Part shown: positions 16,966 through 25,038 of the stretch, piece by piece
Position numbering within the stretch: position 1 is the stretch's first letter
Layout of the letters: every line of letters starts with the position of its first letter
Assembly: GCA_028286385.1 (NCBI GenBank)
Contig: JAQBRQ010000006.1
Coordinates: 1 to 46,285, forward strand
Source of the DNA: Candidatus Saccharimonadota bacterium
Lineage (GTDB): Bacteria > Patescibacteriota > Saccharimonadia > Saccharimonadales > UBA4665
Direction of reading: 5' to 3'
DNA: 46,285 nucleotides
Translations under genes and position numbers: made by a program
The notes under the pieces: model-generated
The model's input: the letters and a program-made list of their open reading frames with translations, nothing else
Database searches by the model: none
Told to the model about the DNA's origin: nothing

Positions 16966-17652
16966 CTATTTCATATGTGGCTGCAGCAAATATCGCGCAT
17001 GCTCATAATCACTCGCTACCATATGGGCATCTGTTTTTGTACGCAAATATTCTGCAGATTTTGTGGATGCAACCGCGACTGCAAGGACGAGTGCGCCCGC
17101 ATAGCGACCTGACTCTATGCCACTCGGGGAGTCTTCTATGACCAAAAGATTTCGAGGCTCAATATTTAAACGACGAGCAACCTCTAAATATTGGCCTGGC
17201 TTGGGTTTGTCGTCTTTGCATTCACGATGAGCAACTGTCTCTCTAAAATAATCGCCCATATTAAATAACTCAATTGAGGGATCTAAGATGAGCCGATTAC
17301 TTGAAGTAGCCACTGCTAAATTGCCCACCCGAAACTTTGTATAGTCTAGAAAATCTTTAACTCCTATAACGGGAGTTAGGGTATCCTTGTCGATGATCTT
17401 AACAGTCTCGCCTACCACTTGTTCTCGATAGTTTTCGGCTATCTCGTCCTTGGGATCAACATCAAAAAGTTCAGCTGCTATTTTAACGCGGCCCCAACCC
17501 GGAAACCGCTTCTCCCAATCAATCACATCGATATCTAGCTCAACGCCCAGTGCCTCAGCCATAGTTGTTGCCGCGTTTTTTTCGGCTTGAACTTGTACCC
17601 GGGCGGAGTCGCCAATTACACCGTCCCAATCAAAAGCGATCGCTTCAATCAT
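16966..17652 (-). CDS. HAD-superfamily phosphatase (beta-phosphoglucomutase-like)
   Basis: This is a cytoplasmic phosphohydrolase of HAD subfamily IA. Motif I is AFDWDGVIGDS with both Asp, motif II Ser is in VATSSNR, the Lys is in KDDKPKPGQYL and motif IV is IEDSPSGIESG. The alpha-helical cap lies after motif I. The substrate is unknown; phosphoglycolate or a sugar phosphate is typical. An in-frame ATG also exists at 17667, but a TATAAT box ends only a few bases before it, so the ATG at 17652 with an AAAGAAG site upstream is the better start. A separate promoter makes it monocistronic. Confidence 0.85.
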   Translation of the reverse strand: MIEAIAFDWDGVIGDSARVQVQAEKNAATTMAEALGVELDIDVIDWEKRFPGWGRVKIAAELFDVDPKDEIAENYREQVVGETVKIIDKDTLTPVIGVKDFLDYTKFRVGNLAVATSSNRLILDPSIELFNMGDYFRETVAHRECKDDKPKPGQYLEVARRLNIEPRNLLVIEDSPSGIESGRYAGALVLAVAVASTKSAEYLRTKTDAHMVASDYEHARYLLQPHMK

Positions 17653-17769
17653 TGCTTCTTTAATCATTAATTATAGAATAACACCTTTATGGATATAATC
17701 AAATTTGGTCACCTGAGGTCTCATCCCTCATAACCATAACCTTACTTGCTCTATCGTTAGCCAGTCTCT

Positions 17770-17818
17770 AATTAGGTACATTCCATGGCCCTTGGTGGTA
17801 CACGGAGTGTACCTAATT
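17770..17818. repeat. Inverted repeat, 15-bp arms, after the housecleaning operon
   Basis: AATTAGGTACATTCC (17770-17784) pairs with 17804-17818, with one G-T pair, around a 19-base spacer. It lies about 50 bases after the NnrD-like stop and has no U tract. It could be a terminator-like structure or a binding site. Confidence 0.6.
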
Positions 17819-17864
17819 TAGGAGTGCTTAAGAAAGTGACGACAACGTTAAGTAGGATTTTGAG

Positions 17865-18647
17865 TTAGACGATGCTTGTGGTCAGCGCTTCAAACTGTTT
17901 GGTAGGATTTTGTAGGCCCCAGACTGCAGCATGCGCAGCAATTTTGATAGTGTGATCTGCATCATCAGCCTGCTTTGTTGTGCTGACCTCCCCGTTAACA
18001 GCGACAAACACTGTTTGGTTGTGCTCCAGGATAATGTTGGCAGCGTGTAGTTTTGAGAACTCATGCAGCGCATCAATAATAAGCAAGAAATCCATCTGAG
18101 ACGTAAAAGCGGTTATAAATTTAGCCTGCACAGCTAACTTTTGAAGCTGCGACATGTTTAGCACCAGCGTGGTTTCGGGACGTGCCAAAACATGCGAGGC
18201 ATCTTTTATGAAGTAGTCGACGGCATCCTGAACGAGCGTCAATCGGCCGTGATATTTTTGCAGGAACTTCTCGAGTAGAATGGCGGTTTCACTGTTACGG
18301 CCAAAATCACCGGCCAAGATGGTGGCATCAGCCCAGGCACTGGCGTCGAGCAGTTCTGCGAGAGCGGACCCGGCAAAACTGCCGCTCGGTGTTTCCGGCA
18401 CAAATTCCATGCCCAAAAGGCCTGGTGGCAGCATTTTCTTGACAGACCATGGTAATAGCACTCTCGTCAAGCCTACTCCGGCCTTCGTGCTTTCTCCGTA
18501 AGCTTCGGCGGGTGCCGCAAAGCCATGAGAGCTGCCGCCCACAACCAGAAGTTTGCCGGCGTGCTGCTTATTTTCGGGACGACTCCACAGCAAATCAGCG
18601 TACAGCGGCTGGCCGGGCTCTTGCCTGTGCCAATACGTCCGGTCCAT
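17865..18647 (-). CDS. NnrD/CARKD-like ribokinase-fold protein, catalytic motif degenerate
   Basis: It resembles the ADP-dependent NAD(P)H-hydrate dehydratase (NnrD), which repairs damaged NADHX. The first half keeps the family signature: KQHAGKLLVVGGSSHGFAAPAEA, then a GVGLTRVLLP strand and ADATILAGDFGRN in place of the usual D..xxGPGLG. The second half lacks the diagnostic GTGD catalytic and phosphate-binding loop; the corresponding place reads ADDADHT. Length (260 aa) is slightly short. It is therefore probably either inactive or has changed substrate. It is last in a five-gene operon, starting two bases after the NUDIX stop. Confidence 0.6.
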   Translation of the reverse strand: MDRTYWHRQEPGQPLYADLLWSRPENKQHAGKLLVVGGSSHGFAAPAEAYGESTKAGVGLTRVLLPWSVKKMLPPGLLGMEFVPETPSGSFAGSALAELLDASAWADATILAGDFGRNSETAILLEKFLQKYHGRLTLVQDAVDYFIKDASHVLARPETTLVLNMSQLQKLAVQAKFITAFTSQMDFLLIIDALHEFSKLHAANIILEHNQTVFVAVNGEVSTTKQADDADHTIKIAAHAAVWGLQNPTKQFEALTTSIV

Positions 18648-18649
18648 GG

Positions 18650-19129
18650 CTACTCCAATTCCCTAGCATTTATAATTGTTTTTTCGAGCAACTTTTCTTG
18701 TGCGCTAAAGATAAACTTGGCGCGTAACTTCTGCCCGTCGAGCACTTGGGGCAGCCAGAACTGATCATCCTCCCACATCTTATCGAATGGAATAGCAGAT
18801 TGGTTGAACCACTGCGGCGCCATCTCTTCGGTTTCCTGTGGCTCGCCGGCCCATTCGGTGCACAAGTACGCATGAACAATGACCGGTAGATCAGACGCTT
18901 GGTATAAAAATTCGTGGATGGCCACTTTGTGGTACACGATCGGTCTGACGGCGATTTCTTCTTCGCATTCGCGGAGCATTGCCTGCTCAATTGATTCACC
19001 GGTATCGATTTTGCCACCCACGCCATTCCAAAGACCTTTGCCAAAACCACGTTTTTTCATGGCTAGCAGGATTTCGCCGGGGCGGACTAAAAACAGCAGG
19101 GTACAGCTGGTCTTATTGTCCGAGGACAT
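18650..19129 (-). CDS. NUDIX hydrolase, MTH1/MutT-like (oxidised nucleotide sanitation)
   Basis: This should hydrolyse 8-oxo-dGTP or 2-OH-dATP to the monophosphate. The Nudix box is complete: G-KIDTG-E-7x-REC-EE-I-A-V within the segment starting GGKIDTGESIEQ. The preceding KKRGFGKGLWNGVGG is strikingly like human MTH1, and a WFNQSAIPFDKMW segment matches the substrate-pocket region of that family. The ATG at 19129 is preferred over the in-frame TTG at 19150. Either start overlaps the upstream HAD gene's 3' end (17 bases for the ATG), indicating coupling. Confidence 0.88.
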   Translation of the reverse strand: MSSDNKTSCTLLFLVRPGEILLAMKKRGFGKGLWNGVGGKIDTGESIEQAMLRECEEEIAVRPIVYHKVAIHEFLYQASDLPVIVHAYLCTEWAGEPQETEEMAPQWFNQSAIPFDKMWEDDQFWLPQVLDGQKLRAKFIFSAQEKLLEKTIINARELE

Positions 19130-19835
19130 AGGTTCCCGCCTGAGGCTCAAGCTTATAAATCATATTTTTGCGTTCCAGCACGATGTTCCACTGCTCTTTT
19201 TGGGCATGCTCGAACAGCGACCGGCTGGGGTTAAAAGCGATTGGCTGCTGCACGATCGATAACATCGGAATGTCGCTTTCGCTGTCGCCAACGGCAATAC
19301 TACCCTGCCAATCAGCGCCGTGCTTTTCTACTAGTTGCTTTAAGAATTCCGGTTTGCGCTCGCTGCGGAGCGGGTTGTTTTTGCCGGTAAAGCGGCCGTC
19401 TTTGATCTCGTAAGTGGTGCCGCCAAAATCGTCAAAACCGTAATGCTGGGCTAGGAGTTCGACGATTTCGTTTTGCGACCCAGAAATGGCGAATAACAGA
19501 TAGTTTTGAGCTTTAAGATCACGTATAAGGTCGCGGGTGTAGGTGTAGACCTGGTCTTTATACTCGGTGATAACGCTGCTGTAGGCTTGCATAGCGGCAT
19601 CAACTTCGATGCCAGTGATGGCTACGTTGACCAAATTAACAAGTGTGCGCTCATAGCTATCAAACGAGTCATCACCGGTGCGTGTTTTCCAGGCCATTCG
19701 TGCTTCGTGAACCTTCTGATACTGGATAGGATCAAGGTGCCCTTCCCGAGCAAGCTCATCGGCAATGGCGTGATACAACTGCCAGCGGATGATGGTGCCA
19801 TCTATGTCAAAAGCGGCGAATGGTCGTTTCGCCAT
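19113..19835 (-). CDS. HAD-IB family phosphatase (SerB-like)
   Basis: HAD motifs are intact: FDIDGT, AISGSQNE and AVGDSESDIPML, with conserved Lys in SERKPEFLK. The helical cap after motif I and the 240-residue length fit the IB subfamily, which includes phosphoserine phosphatase and several lipid or nucleotide phosphatases. The substrate cannot be assigned. It starts two bases after the prolyl aminopeptidase stop and overlaps the NUDIX gene. Confidence 0.85.
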   Translation of the reverse strand: MAKRPFAAFDIDGTIIRWQLYHAIADELAREGHLDPIQYQKVHEARMAWKTRTGDDSFDSYERTLVNLVNVAITGIEVDAAMQAYSSVITEYKDQVYTYTRDLIRDLKAQNYLLFAISGSQNEIVELLAQHYGFDDFGGTTYEIKDGRFTGKNNPLRSERKPEFLKQLVEKHGADWQGSIAVGDSESDIPMLSIVQQPIAFNPSRSLFEHAQKEQWNIVLERKNMIYKLEPQAGTYVLGQ

Positions 19836-19837
19836 AA

Positions 19838-20758
19838 TTATTTTCCGGTTGCCTGCAGCAAAATTGTTCGCATGACATCATAATTTGCACGGTCATTGCC
19901 GTGCCCAGCCACGGTCCAAATCAAATGGCTATTCTTAAGCTGTTTATTGAGGTTGTAGGCGGTGATTGGCGGACAAACCATATCGTATCGACCTTGGACG
20001 AGCCAAATTGGCATAGTCAGTTTTGGTGCGTTTTGTGCGATATACCCTTCGGGGATAAAGCAATTGTTCGCCAAATAGTGAAGCTCAATTTTCATGTTGT
20101 TTGGATCAAATTCTTCAAAATTTTCCGGCGTGTAGCGGTCGTCGAGCGACAACAATGAACCCTCTAACTCCGAGTAGGCATAAATTGATGCCTTGGCTGC
20201 CTCCGCATCATTACCAAGAGCCTGTGCATAGTGGAAGCTACTAGGGTCGTCGGCATATTCCTTTGGTGCGCGATTGACATAATTCTCCCATACGTCAGGG
20301 TAATAAGAACGGAATCCTCCATTATCAATATGTTCGGTTTCGGCTCTGGTCGCGGTATAGATACCACTTAGGACCATGGCTGTAACGCGCTCTGGATATT
20401 TGAAGGCATAGGCAAAAGCCAAACAAACTCCCCAAGAACCTCCTGTAATGATGAAGGTATCGAGCTTTAGGTGCTTCGCAAGCTTCTCGATGTCTTCTAC
20501 GAGATCTTGCGTGGTGTTGTGCTCAATTGAGCCCTTTGGCGAACTTTTGCCTGCACCACGCTGATCGAAGAAGATGAGTCGTTGCTTTTTGGGATCGAAA
20601 CGCTGTTTGTGTCTATCCTTGACACCGGCGCCCGGTCCACCATGAAGAAAAACGATCGGTGTTTTAGCGTCTTTGTTGCCCCAGTCTTGAACGTACAGGT
20701 CGTGGCCGTCGCCAACATTGAGCATTAATTCCTGGTTTGTATGTTGGTCGGGTGTCAT
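19838..20758 (-). CDS. pip: Proline iminopeptidase-like alpha/beta hydrolase
   Basis: It is predicted to release N-terminal proline from peptides in the cytoplasm. It has the family HGGPGAG oxyanion motif, DQRGAGKS, and the nucleophile elbow GGSWG. A late Asp lies in QGRYDMVCPP and a His in VAGHGNDR. The length (306 aa) matches. Its start overlaps the exoA stop by ATGA. Other alpha/beta hydrolases share these motifs, but HGGPG plus DQRG plus GGSWG is characteristic of this group. Confidence 0.9.
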   Translation of the reverse strand: MTPDQHTNQELMLNVGDGHDLYVQDWGNKDAKTPIVFLHGGPGAGVKDRHKQRFDPKKQRLIFFDQRGAGKSSPKGSIEHNTTQDLVEDIEKLAKHLKLDTFIITGGSWGVCLAFAYAFKYPERVTAMVLSGIYTATRAETEHIDNGGFRSYYPDVWENYVNRAPKEYADDPSSFHYAQALGNDAEAAKASIYAYSELEGSLLSLDDRYTPENFEEFDPNNMKIELHYLANNCFIPEGYIAQNAPKLTMPIWLVQGRYDMVCPPITAYNLNKQLKNSHLIWTVAGHGNDRANYDVMRTILLQATGK

Positions 20759-21555
20759 ACGTCTAGTGTAACAGATACCGGGCAGTGGTCAGAGCCCATG
20801 ATGTTGGCGTGAATAGCGGCGGCTTTGACGTTTGGCATGAGACTGTCTGAGACCAGGAAGTAGTCAATGCGCCAGCCGACGTTGCGCTCGCGGGATTTAG
20901 CAAAGTGGCTCCACCAAGTATAGAAGCCATTGCCCTGTTTGAACATGCGGAAGGTGTCGACAAAACCGGATGCTAGAAACGCGTCGAAACCGCCACGTTC
21001 TTCGAGCGTGAAGCCTTTTTTGCCCTTGTTGGACTTGGGGTTGGCAAGATCGTCTTCGGTGTGGGCGACATTGAGGTCTCCGCAGAACACAACCGGCTTA
21101 GTTTTTTCGAGTTCCTTACAGTATGCCAAAAAGGCTGGGTCCCACTGCTTGTGACGAAGCGGAATCCGGCTTAAATCCTCCTTGGCGTTCGGGGTGTAAA
21201 CAGTCACTACCCAGAATTTTTCAAATTCGGCAGCCAATACGCGACCTTCTTTGTTTGGATCACCGTAGATGTCGCCGCTGGCGTCGTACTCATCAATGAT
21301 ATGTTGCGGAAAACCGTTAATTACCTGTAAGGGTGCGACTTTGCTGAGCAACGCTGTTCCTGAATACCCGGGCTTGTCCGCTGAATAGTAGAACGCGCTA
21401 TAGCCATCGTGTGCGATGTCGATCTGTTCAGGCTGGGCTTTGGTCTCTTGTAAACAGATGATGTCAGGCTGTTCTTTAGCCAAAAACGGATCCCATAGAC
21501 CCTTCTTTTGGACGGCGCGGATGCCGTTGACGTTCCATGAATATATTTTAAGCAT
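20755..21555 (-). CDS. exoA: Exodeoxyribonuclease III (AP endonuclease)
   Basis: It cleaves DNA 5' of abasic sites and acts as a 3' exonuclease and phosphodiesterase in base-excision repair. Motifs are complete: IYSWNVNGIRA, CLQETKAQ, GYSGTALL, CGDLNVAH, the GWRIDYFLVS segment and GSDHCPV at the end. The ATG at 21555 is preferred over an upstream in-frame start at 21582, because TATACT (21563-21568) lies seven bases before it, giving a leaderless mRNA. It is the first gene of a five-gene operon and divergent from pyrH. Confidence 0.95.
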   Translation of the reverse strand: MLKIYSWNVNGIRAVQKKGLWDPFLAKEQPDIICLQETKAQPEQIDIAHDGYSAFYYSADKPGYSGTALLSKVAPLQVINGFPQHIIDEYDASGDIYGDPNKEGRVLAAEFEKFWVVTVYTPNAKEDLSRIPLRHKQWDPAFLAYCKELEKTKPVVFCGDLNVAHTEDDLANPKSNKGKKGFTLEERGGFDAFLASGFVDTFRMFKQGNGFYTWWSHFAKSRERNVGWRIDYFLVSDSLMPNVKAAAIHANIMGSDHCPVSVTLDV

Positions 21556-21562
21556 TACTGTA

Positions 21563-21595
21563 AGTATAGCTTTAGGGGTCAAAATTTGCTAGACT
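21563..21595. promoter_or_regulatory. Divergent promoters of exoA operon and pyrH
   Basis: The minus-strand -10 TATACT (21563-21568) lies seven bases before the exoA ATG. The plus-strand extended -10 TGCTAGACT (21587-21595) lies ten bases before the pyrH ATG at 21606. The whole divergent intergenic region is 50 bases, so leaders are absent or a few bases long. Confidence 0.6.
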
Positions 21596-21605
21596 ATCTC
21601 TTTAG

Positions 21606-22322
21606 ATGGCAACTAATTCTCATAAGCGTGTACTCCTCAAACTGTCTGGTGAACAGTTGGCTGGCAAGTTCGAAGGCGGTATCGACGCTGACCTTGGCGC
21701 TTGGCTGGCTCAGGAAATCAAAAAAGTCGTCGACAACGGCGTCCAAGTTGTCATTATGGTTGGTGGTGGCAACTTCGCGCGTGGCGCGCAGCTGGCCGGT
21801 CATGGCATCAAACGAGTCACAGCCGACCATATTGGCATGCTGGCGACTATGATGAACGCTTTGGCCTTGACCGATATTTTCGAATCGCAAGGCATTCGCA
21901 CGCGCTGTTTATCGAGCATTTTTGCCGAGCAAGTTGCCGAGCCGTTTATTCATCGCTTAGCCGATAAGCACCTCGAAAAAGGTCGAGTAGTGATTGTCGC
22001 TGGTGGCATCGGTCGTCCATACCTTACTACCGATACAGCCGCTGTATCGCTCGCCCTTGAACTCGGTTGCGGCGTTGTCCTAAAGGCTACTAAGGTAGCC
22101 GGCGTCTACAATAAAGACCCTTCTAAGTTCGATGATGCCCAGAAGATCGATAGTATGAGCTTCCAGCAAGCTGTTAGCGACGACAGTATTAAAGTTATGG
22201 ATAAGGCTGCTATGGGTCTGGCTATGGAGCACGAGCTGCCGATTGTCGTATTTGATGCCATGGAAGCCGACAATATCCTTAAGGCTGCGCAGGGCGATTC
22301 AGCCGGCACAACAATCAGCTAA
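21606..22322 (+). CDS. pyrH: UMP kinase
   Basis: This amino-acid-kinase-fold enzyme phosphorylates UMP to UDP. It has the KLSGEQLAG phosphate loop, VGGGNFARG, the UMP-binding DHIGMLATMMNALAL, and FVAGG-like VIVAGGIGRPYLTTDTAA. LKATKVAGVYNKDP completes the nucleotide site. The 238-aa length is standard. It stands alone; the 3' end overlaps the convergent Clp ATPase gene by four bases. Confidence 0.97.
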   Translation: MATNSHKRVLLKLSGEQLAGKFEGGIDADLGAWLAQEIKKVVDNGVQVVIMVGGGNFARGAQLAGHGIKRVTADHIGMLATMMNALALTDIFESQGIRTRCLSSIFAEQVAEPFIHRLADKHLEKGRVVIVAGGIGRPYLTTDTAAVSLALELGCGVVLKATKVAGVYNKDPSKFDDAQKIDSMSFQQAVSDDSIKVMDKAAMGLAMEHELPIVVFDAMEADNILKAAQGDSAGTTIS

Positions 22323-24679
22323 ACTGCTAAGTCGGGCGCATCAAGCATAATGTGATCGCCAGGATTGGTTTCGCCCCGCAGAATTTTTTGCGCGACGGTA
22401 TCCTCGACAGCCCGTTGCAGGACGCGGCGCATTGGTCGGGCGCCAAGACGTGGGTCGTAGCCAGCAGTTACAATCTTTTGGATAGCGTTCGGGCTGAGCT
22501 CAACTGAGATGTTTTGGTTGGACAATGTTTGGTTTATCTCGCGCATCATAAGCGCCACAATTTGGCCTAGTTCGGCTGGCTGCAATGGGCCAAACAGGAC
22601 GATTTCGTCGAAGCGGTTGAGCAGTTCCGGCTTGAACTGACCGCTGCTTATCAGTTGGTTTGTGAATTCAGCCTGGAAGCTTTGCAGCGCTTCGCCCTGC
22701 TCAACACGCTCGCGAATGGCCTGAGCGCCAGCATTGGAGGTGACAATTATAATGCAGTCTTTGAACGAAACGGCCTTGCCAGCTACATCGGTTAATTGAC
22801 CTTCGTCGAGTAGTTGCAGGAGTAGGTTTAGGACGTTGGGGTGAGCTTTTTCGATCTCGTCGAGCAGGATGACGCTGAATGGTTGCTGGCGGACGGCCAT
22901 GATCAGACTTTTGCTCTCTTGTTGCCCGTTGGATAGCAAGCGGCTAACATCTTCTGGTTGCTGGTACTCGCTCATGTCGAGGCGTACCATGTTGGTCTCG
23001 GCGCCGTAGTAGGTGGCGGCCACGGCTTTGGCCAGCTCGGTTTTACCGACACCGGTTGGACCCAGGAATAAGAAGCTGCCAATCGGGCGCCGCGGATTGG
23101 CCACGCCTGCCCTGGCTCGCCTGAGGGCGCTCGCAACCACACCCACGGCGTGCGTTTGGTTAATCATGCGCTCGTGAATCTTGTCTTCCAGGTGGAGCAA
23201 GGTATCGGCTTCGGCGGCCACAGCTGTGCCAACTTTGATGCCGCGGGTTTGCTCGATTGCCAGCTGTACGCTCTTAGCACTTACGACGTCATGTTCGGTG
23301 TGGGAAGCAGCCTGTTGCAGCAGTTTAATGGCCTTGCCGGGATAGGCCTCGTCCTGTTCGTAGCGGCCGCTCAAACGATACGCTTCGCGCAGGGCTTCGT
23401 AGGCTACCAAAACTTTATTGCGATTTTCGATACCGACGGCGTGGTCTTCGAGCACGCGCATTACCCCAGCTTCGGGGAGTTCTTGGAGCATGACCGGCGT
23501 TAAGAGGTTGGCTAGGCTTTGATTGGTAGTCCGCAGCCTTTGGAAGTCATTTGGCGTGAAGGCCAAGATTATTGGAACAGTCCGTGCCTGAATGATCGAT
23601 AACAAGATTTGACCAGCATCGAAAGCACCGGGTCGATCGCTAAAGAACAGCTGCGCGTCATCGAAGAATAGGATAACGTGACCGGCGTGCGATGCCTCGT
23701 TGGTTAAGTTGATCATGAGGTTTTCGAGGTCGCCAGGACGGCGCGCCGTCGAGGTAATGTCGGTGGCGTTAATAGATATGATTTGATGATAGGCCAGTCT
23801 TTGGGTGGTTTTTTCGCCTTCGATGAGTCGCTGCGCTAAAGCGTAGACACTGCTGCTTTTGCCGATGCCATCAGGGCCAATCAGCGCCACGGCACTGGTG
23901 CGGTTATCGAAGGCCGTTTCGATGGCCCGGACGCCAGCTGATTCCATCAGCCAGCCAAAATGCGAGCCATGCTTAGTGATGCTAAGGCTAATGTTCTGGC
24001 CATAACGGTTGAGCAACGGCGTAAAGCCAAACGCCCAATCGCGACCAATGCCACCAAAATTGCGCTTGGCGAACAGTGCTTCGTCCAGATTGCGCCCCAG
24101 CCAGTTGGCCATGGCTTCAACATCGCTAGGCTGAGCTTTGAACTGAACCAGCATCTGTTTAATCGGTTCCGAAGCCAGAAGCAAGCCAGCAACCACAAAA
24201 CCAAGCTCGATAGTCGGACTTTCGTTTTTGACAGCTAGTTCGTGGGCGATGTTGAGTGCATGCTCCAGCTCCGCTGGATTGGTGCTGAGCGATGTGCCGA
24301 GCGTGTCCTTGCCCAGTAATAAGTGGTTCGTAAAAAAGGTTGCTTGCCAATGGTCTTGAATGGCAGCCCACATTGTTTGTGGATTGAGCGTGGTACCCGG
24401 CTTGAGTCTTGAAAGAACGTCAACAGAAAGTAGATCAGTTCCCTGAGGCGGCAATACCGATAATTGACGCTTCCACCAAATGGCCGGTAAGAAACAAAGT
24501 AGCGCAGGCGACGCTAGCAGGAGCGCGAAGCGCGCTCCACTTGTAACACCAAGGACGATAGCGCCAGCAGCTGCGGCGGCACCAATCGCCAGCAGTGACC
24601 TATAACCTGCCTTGCCAATTAATTTGCCAAGTCGAGCATCGCTGGCCCGCTGGCTGTTTAGGTTAATCATATCGTTCAT
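22319..24679 (-). CDS. Membrane-anchored double-AAA+ Clp-type ATPase
   Basis: This is a Clp/Hsp100-type unfoldase with an unusual N-terminus: two TM helices (about 29-47 and 50-67) followed by a helical region in place of a standard free Clp N-domain. D1 has Walker A GPDGIGKSS (268-276) and Walker B ILFFDDAQ (336-343). D2 has GPTGVGKT (540-547), ILLDEIEKAHP, sensor-1 VTSNAG and the LGARPMRRVLQ sensor-2 region. The coiled-coil M domain of ClpB is missing. No (L/I/V)GF-type ClpP-docking loop was seen in D2. It probably works at the membrane with the small membrane protein whose gene overlaps its start by ATGA. Confidence 0.88.
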   Translation of the reverse strand: MNDMINLNSQRASDARLGKLIGKAGYRSLLAIGAAAAAGAIVLGVTSGARFALLLASPALLCFLPAIWWKRQLSVLPPQGTDLLSVDVLSRLKPGTTLNPQTMWAAIQDHWQATFFTNHLLLGKDTLGTSLSTNPAELEHALNIAHELAVKNESPTIELGFVVAGLLLASEPIKQMLVQFKAQPSDVEAMANWLGRNLDEALFAKRNFGGIGRDWAFGFTPLLNRYGQNISLSITKHGSHFGWLMESAGVRAIETAFDNRTSAVALIGPDGIGKSSSVYALAQRLIEGEKTTQRLAYHQIISINATDITSTARRPGDLENLMINLTNEASHAGHVILFFDDAQLFFSDRPGAFDAGQILLSIIQARTVPIILAFTPNDFQRLRTTNQSLANLLTPVMLQELPEAGVMRVLEDHAVGIENRNKVLVAYEALREAYRLSGRYEQDEAYPGKAIKLLQQAASHTEHDVVSAKSVQLAIEQTRGIKVGTAVAAEADTLLHLEDKIHERMINQTHAVGVVASALRRARAGVANPRRPIGSFLFLGPTGVGKTELAKAVAATYYGAETNMVRLDMSEYQQPEDVSRLLSNGQQESKSLIMAVRQQPFSVILLDEIEKAHPNVLNLLLQLLDEGQLTDVAGKAVSFKDCIIIVTSNAGAQAIRERVEQGEALQSFQAEFTNQLISSGQFKPELLNRFDEIVLFGPLQPAELGQIVALMMREINQTLSNQNISVELSPNAIQKIVTAGYDPRLGARPMRRVLQRAVEDTVAQKILRGETNPGDHIMLDAPDLAV

Positions 24680-25038
24680 GCGACTAGTCCTGCGATAATC
24701 AGGCCGGGAATGGCAATGGGAAGTAGCGGCCAGACGAGTAATTCAATAACGGTAAAGCCCGCGGCTGCCACAATTACCAGCAGCGCGGCAAACAAGACGG
24801 CTAAGCGGACGAAAAAGCCGACGATACGACTAAATAAATTGTCTCCCCACGCCCGCAGGCGATCGCCAAATGTAGCGCCAGGATACGTGATAATTCGTCG
24901 CCATGGTGCAAAAAGCGTGCGCGTTAACTGATTAACCGAGAATGCGTTGGCGATATTTTTGAGGCGCGGGCCAAAACTGTCGAAAACTTGTTTCCAGCCG
25001 CGACCGTACCACCAGGAGAAGAATGACAGAACAAGCAT
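24676..25038 (-). CDS. Small two-TM protein, likely partner of the membrane Clp ATPase
   Basis: The protein is about 120 aa. A membrane-proximal start (LSFFSWWYGRGWKQVFDSF) and a basic amphipathic region with APWRRIITYPG precede two TM stretches in the C-terminal half. No named family is recognised. The gene overlaps the Clp ATPase start by four bases, so the two are co-translated. ATG codons exist at 25044 and 25038; a TACAAT -10 (25046-25051) ends seven bases before the second, which points to a leaderless start at 25038. Confidence 0.75.
   Translation of the reverse strand: MLVLSFFSWWYGRGWKQVFDSFGPRLKNIANAFSVNQLTRTLFAPWRRIITYPGATFGDRLRAWGDNLFSRIVGFFVRLAVLFAALLVIVAAAGFTVIELLVWPLLPIAIPGLIIAGLVA

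Noticed and set aside
16575-17141. Plus-strand 188-codon frame spanning tRNA-Leu
   Set aside because: It runs straight through the tRNA, the terminator and the antisense of the HAD gene; its GLEPQ-type sequence is a well-known tRNA artefact.
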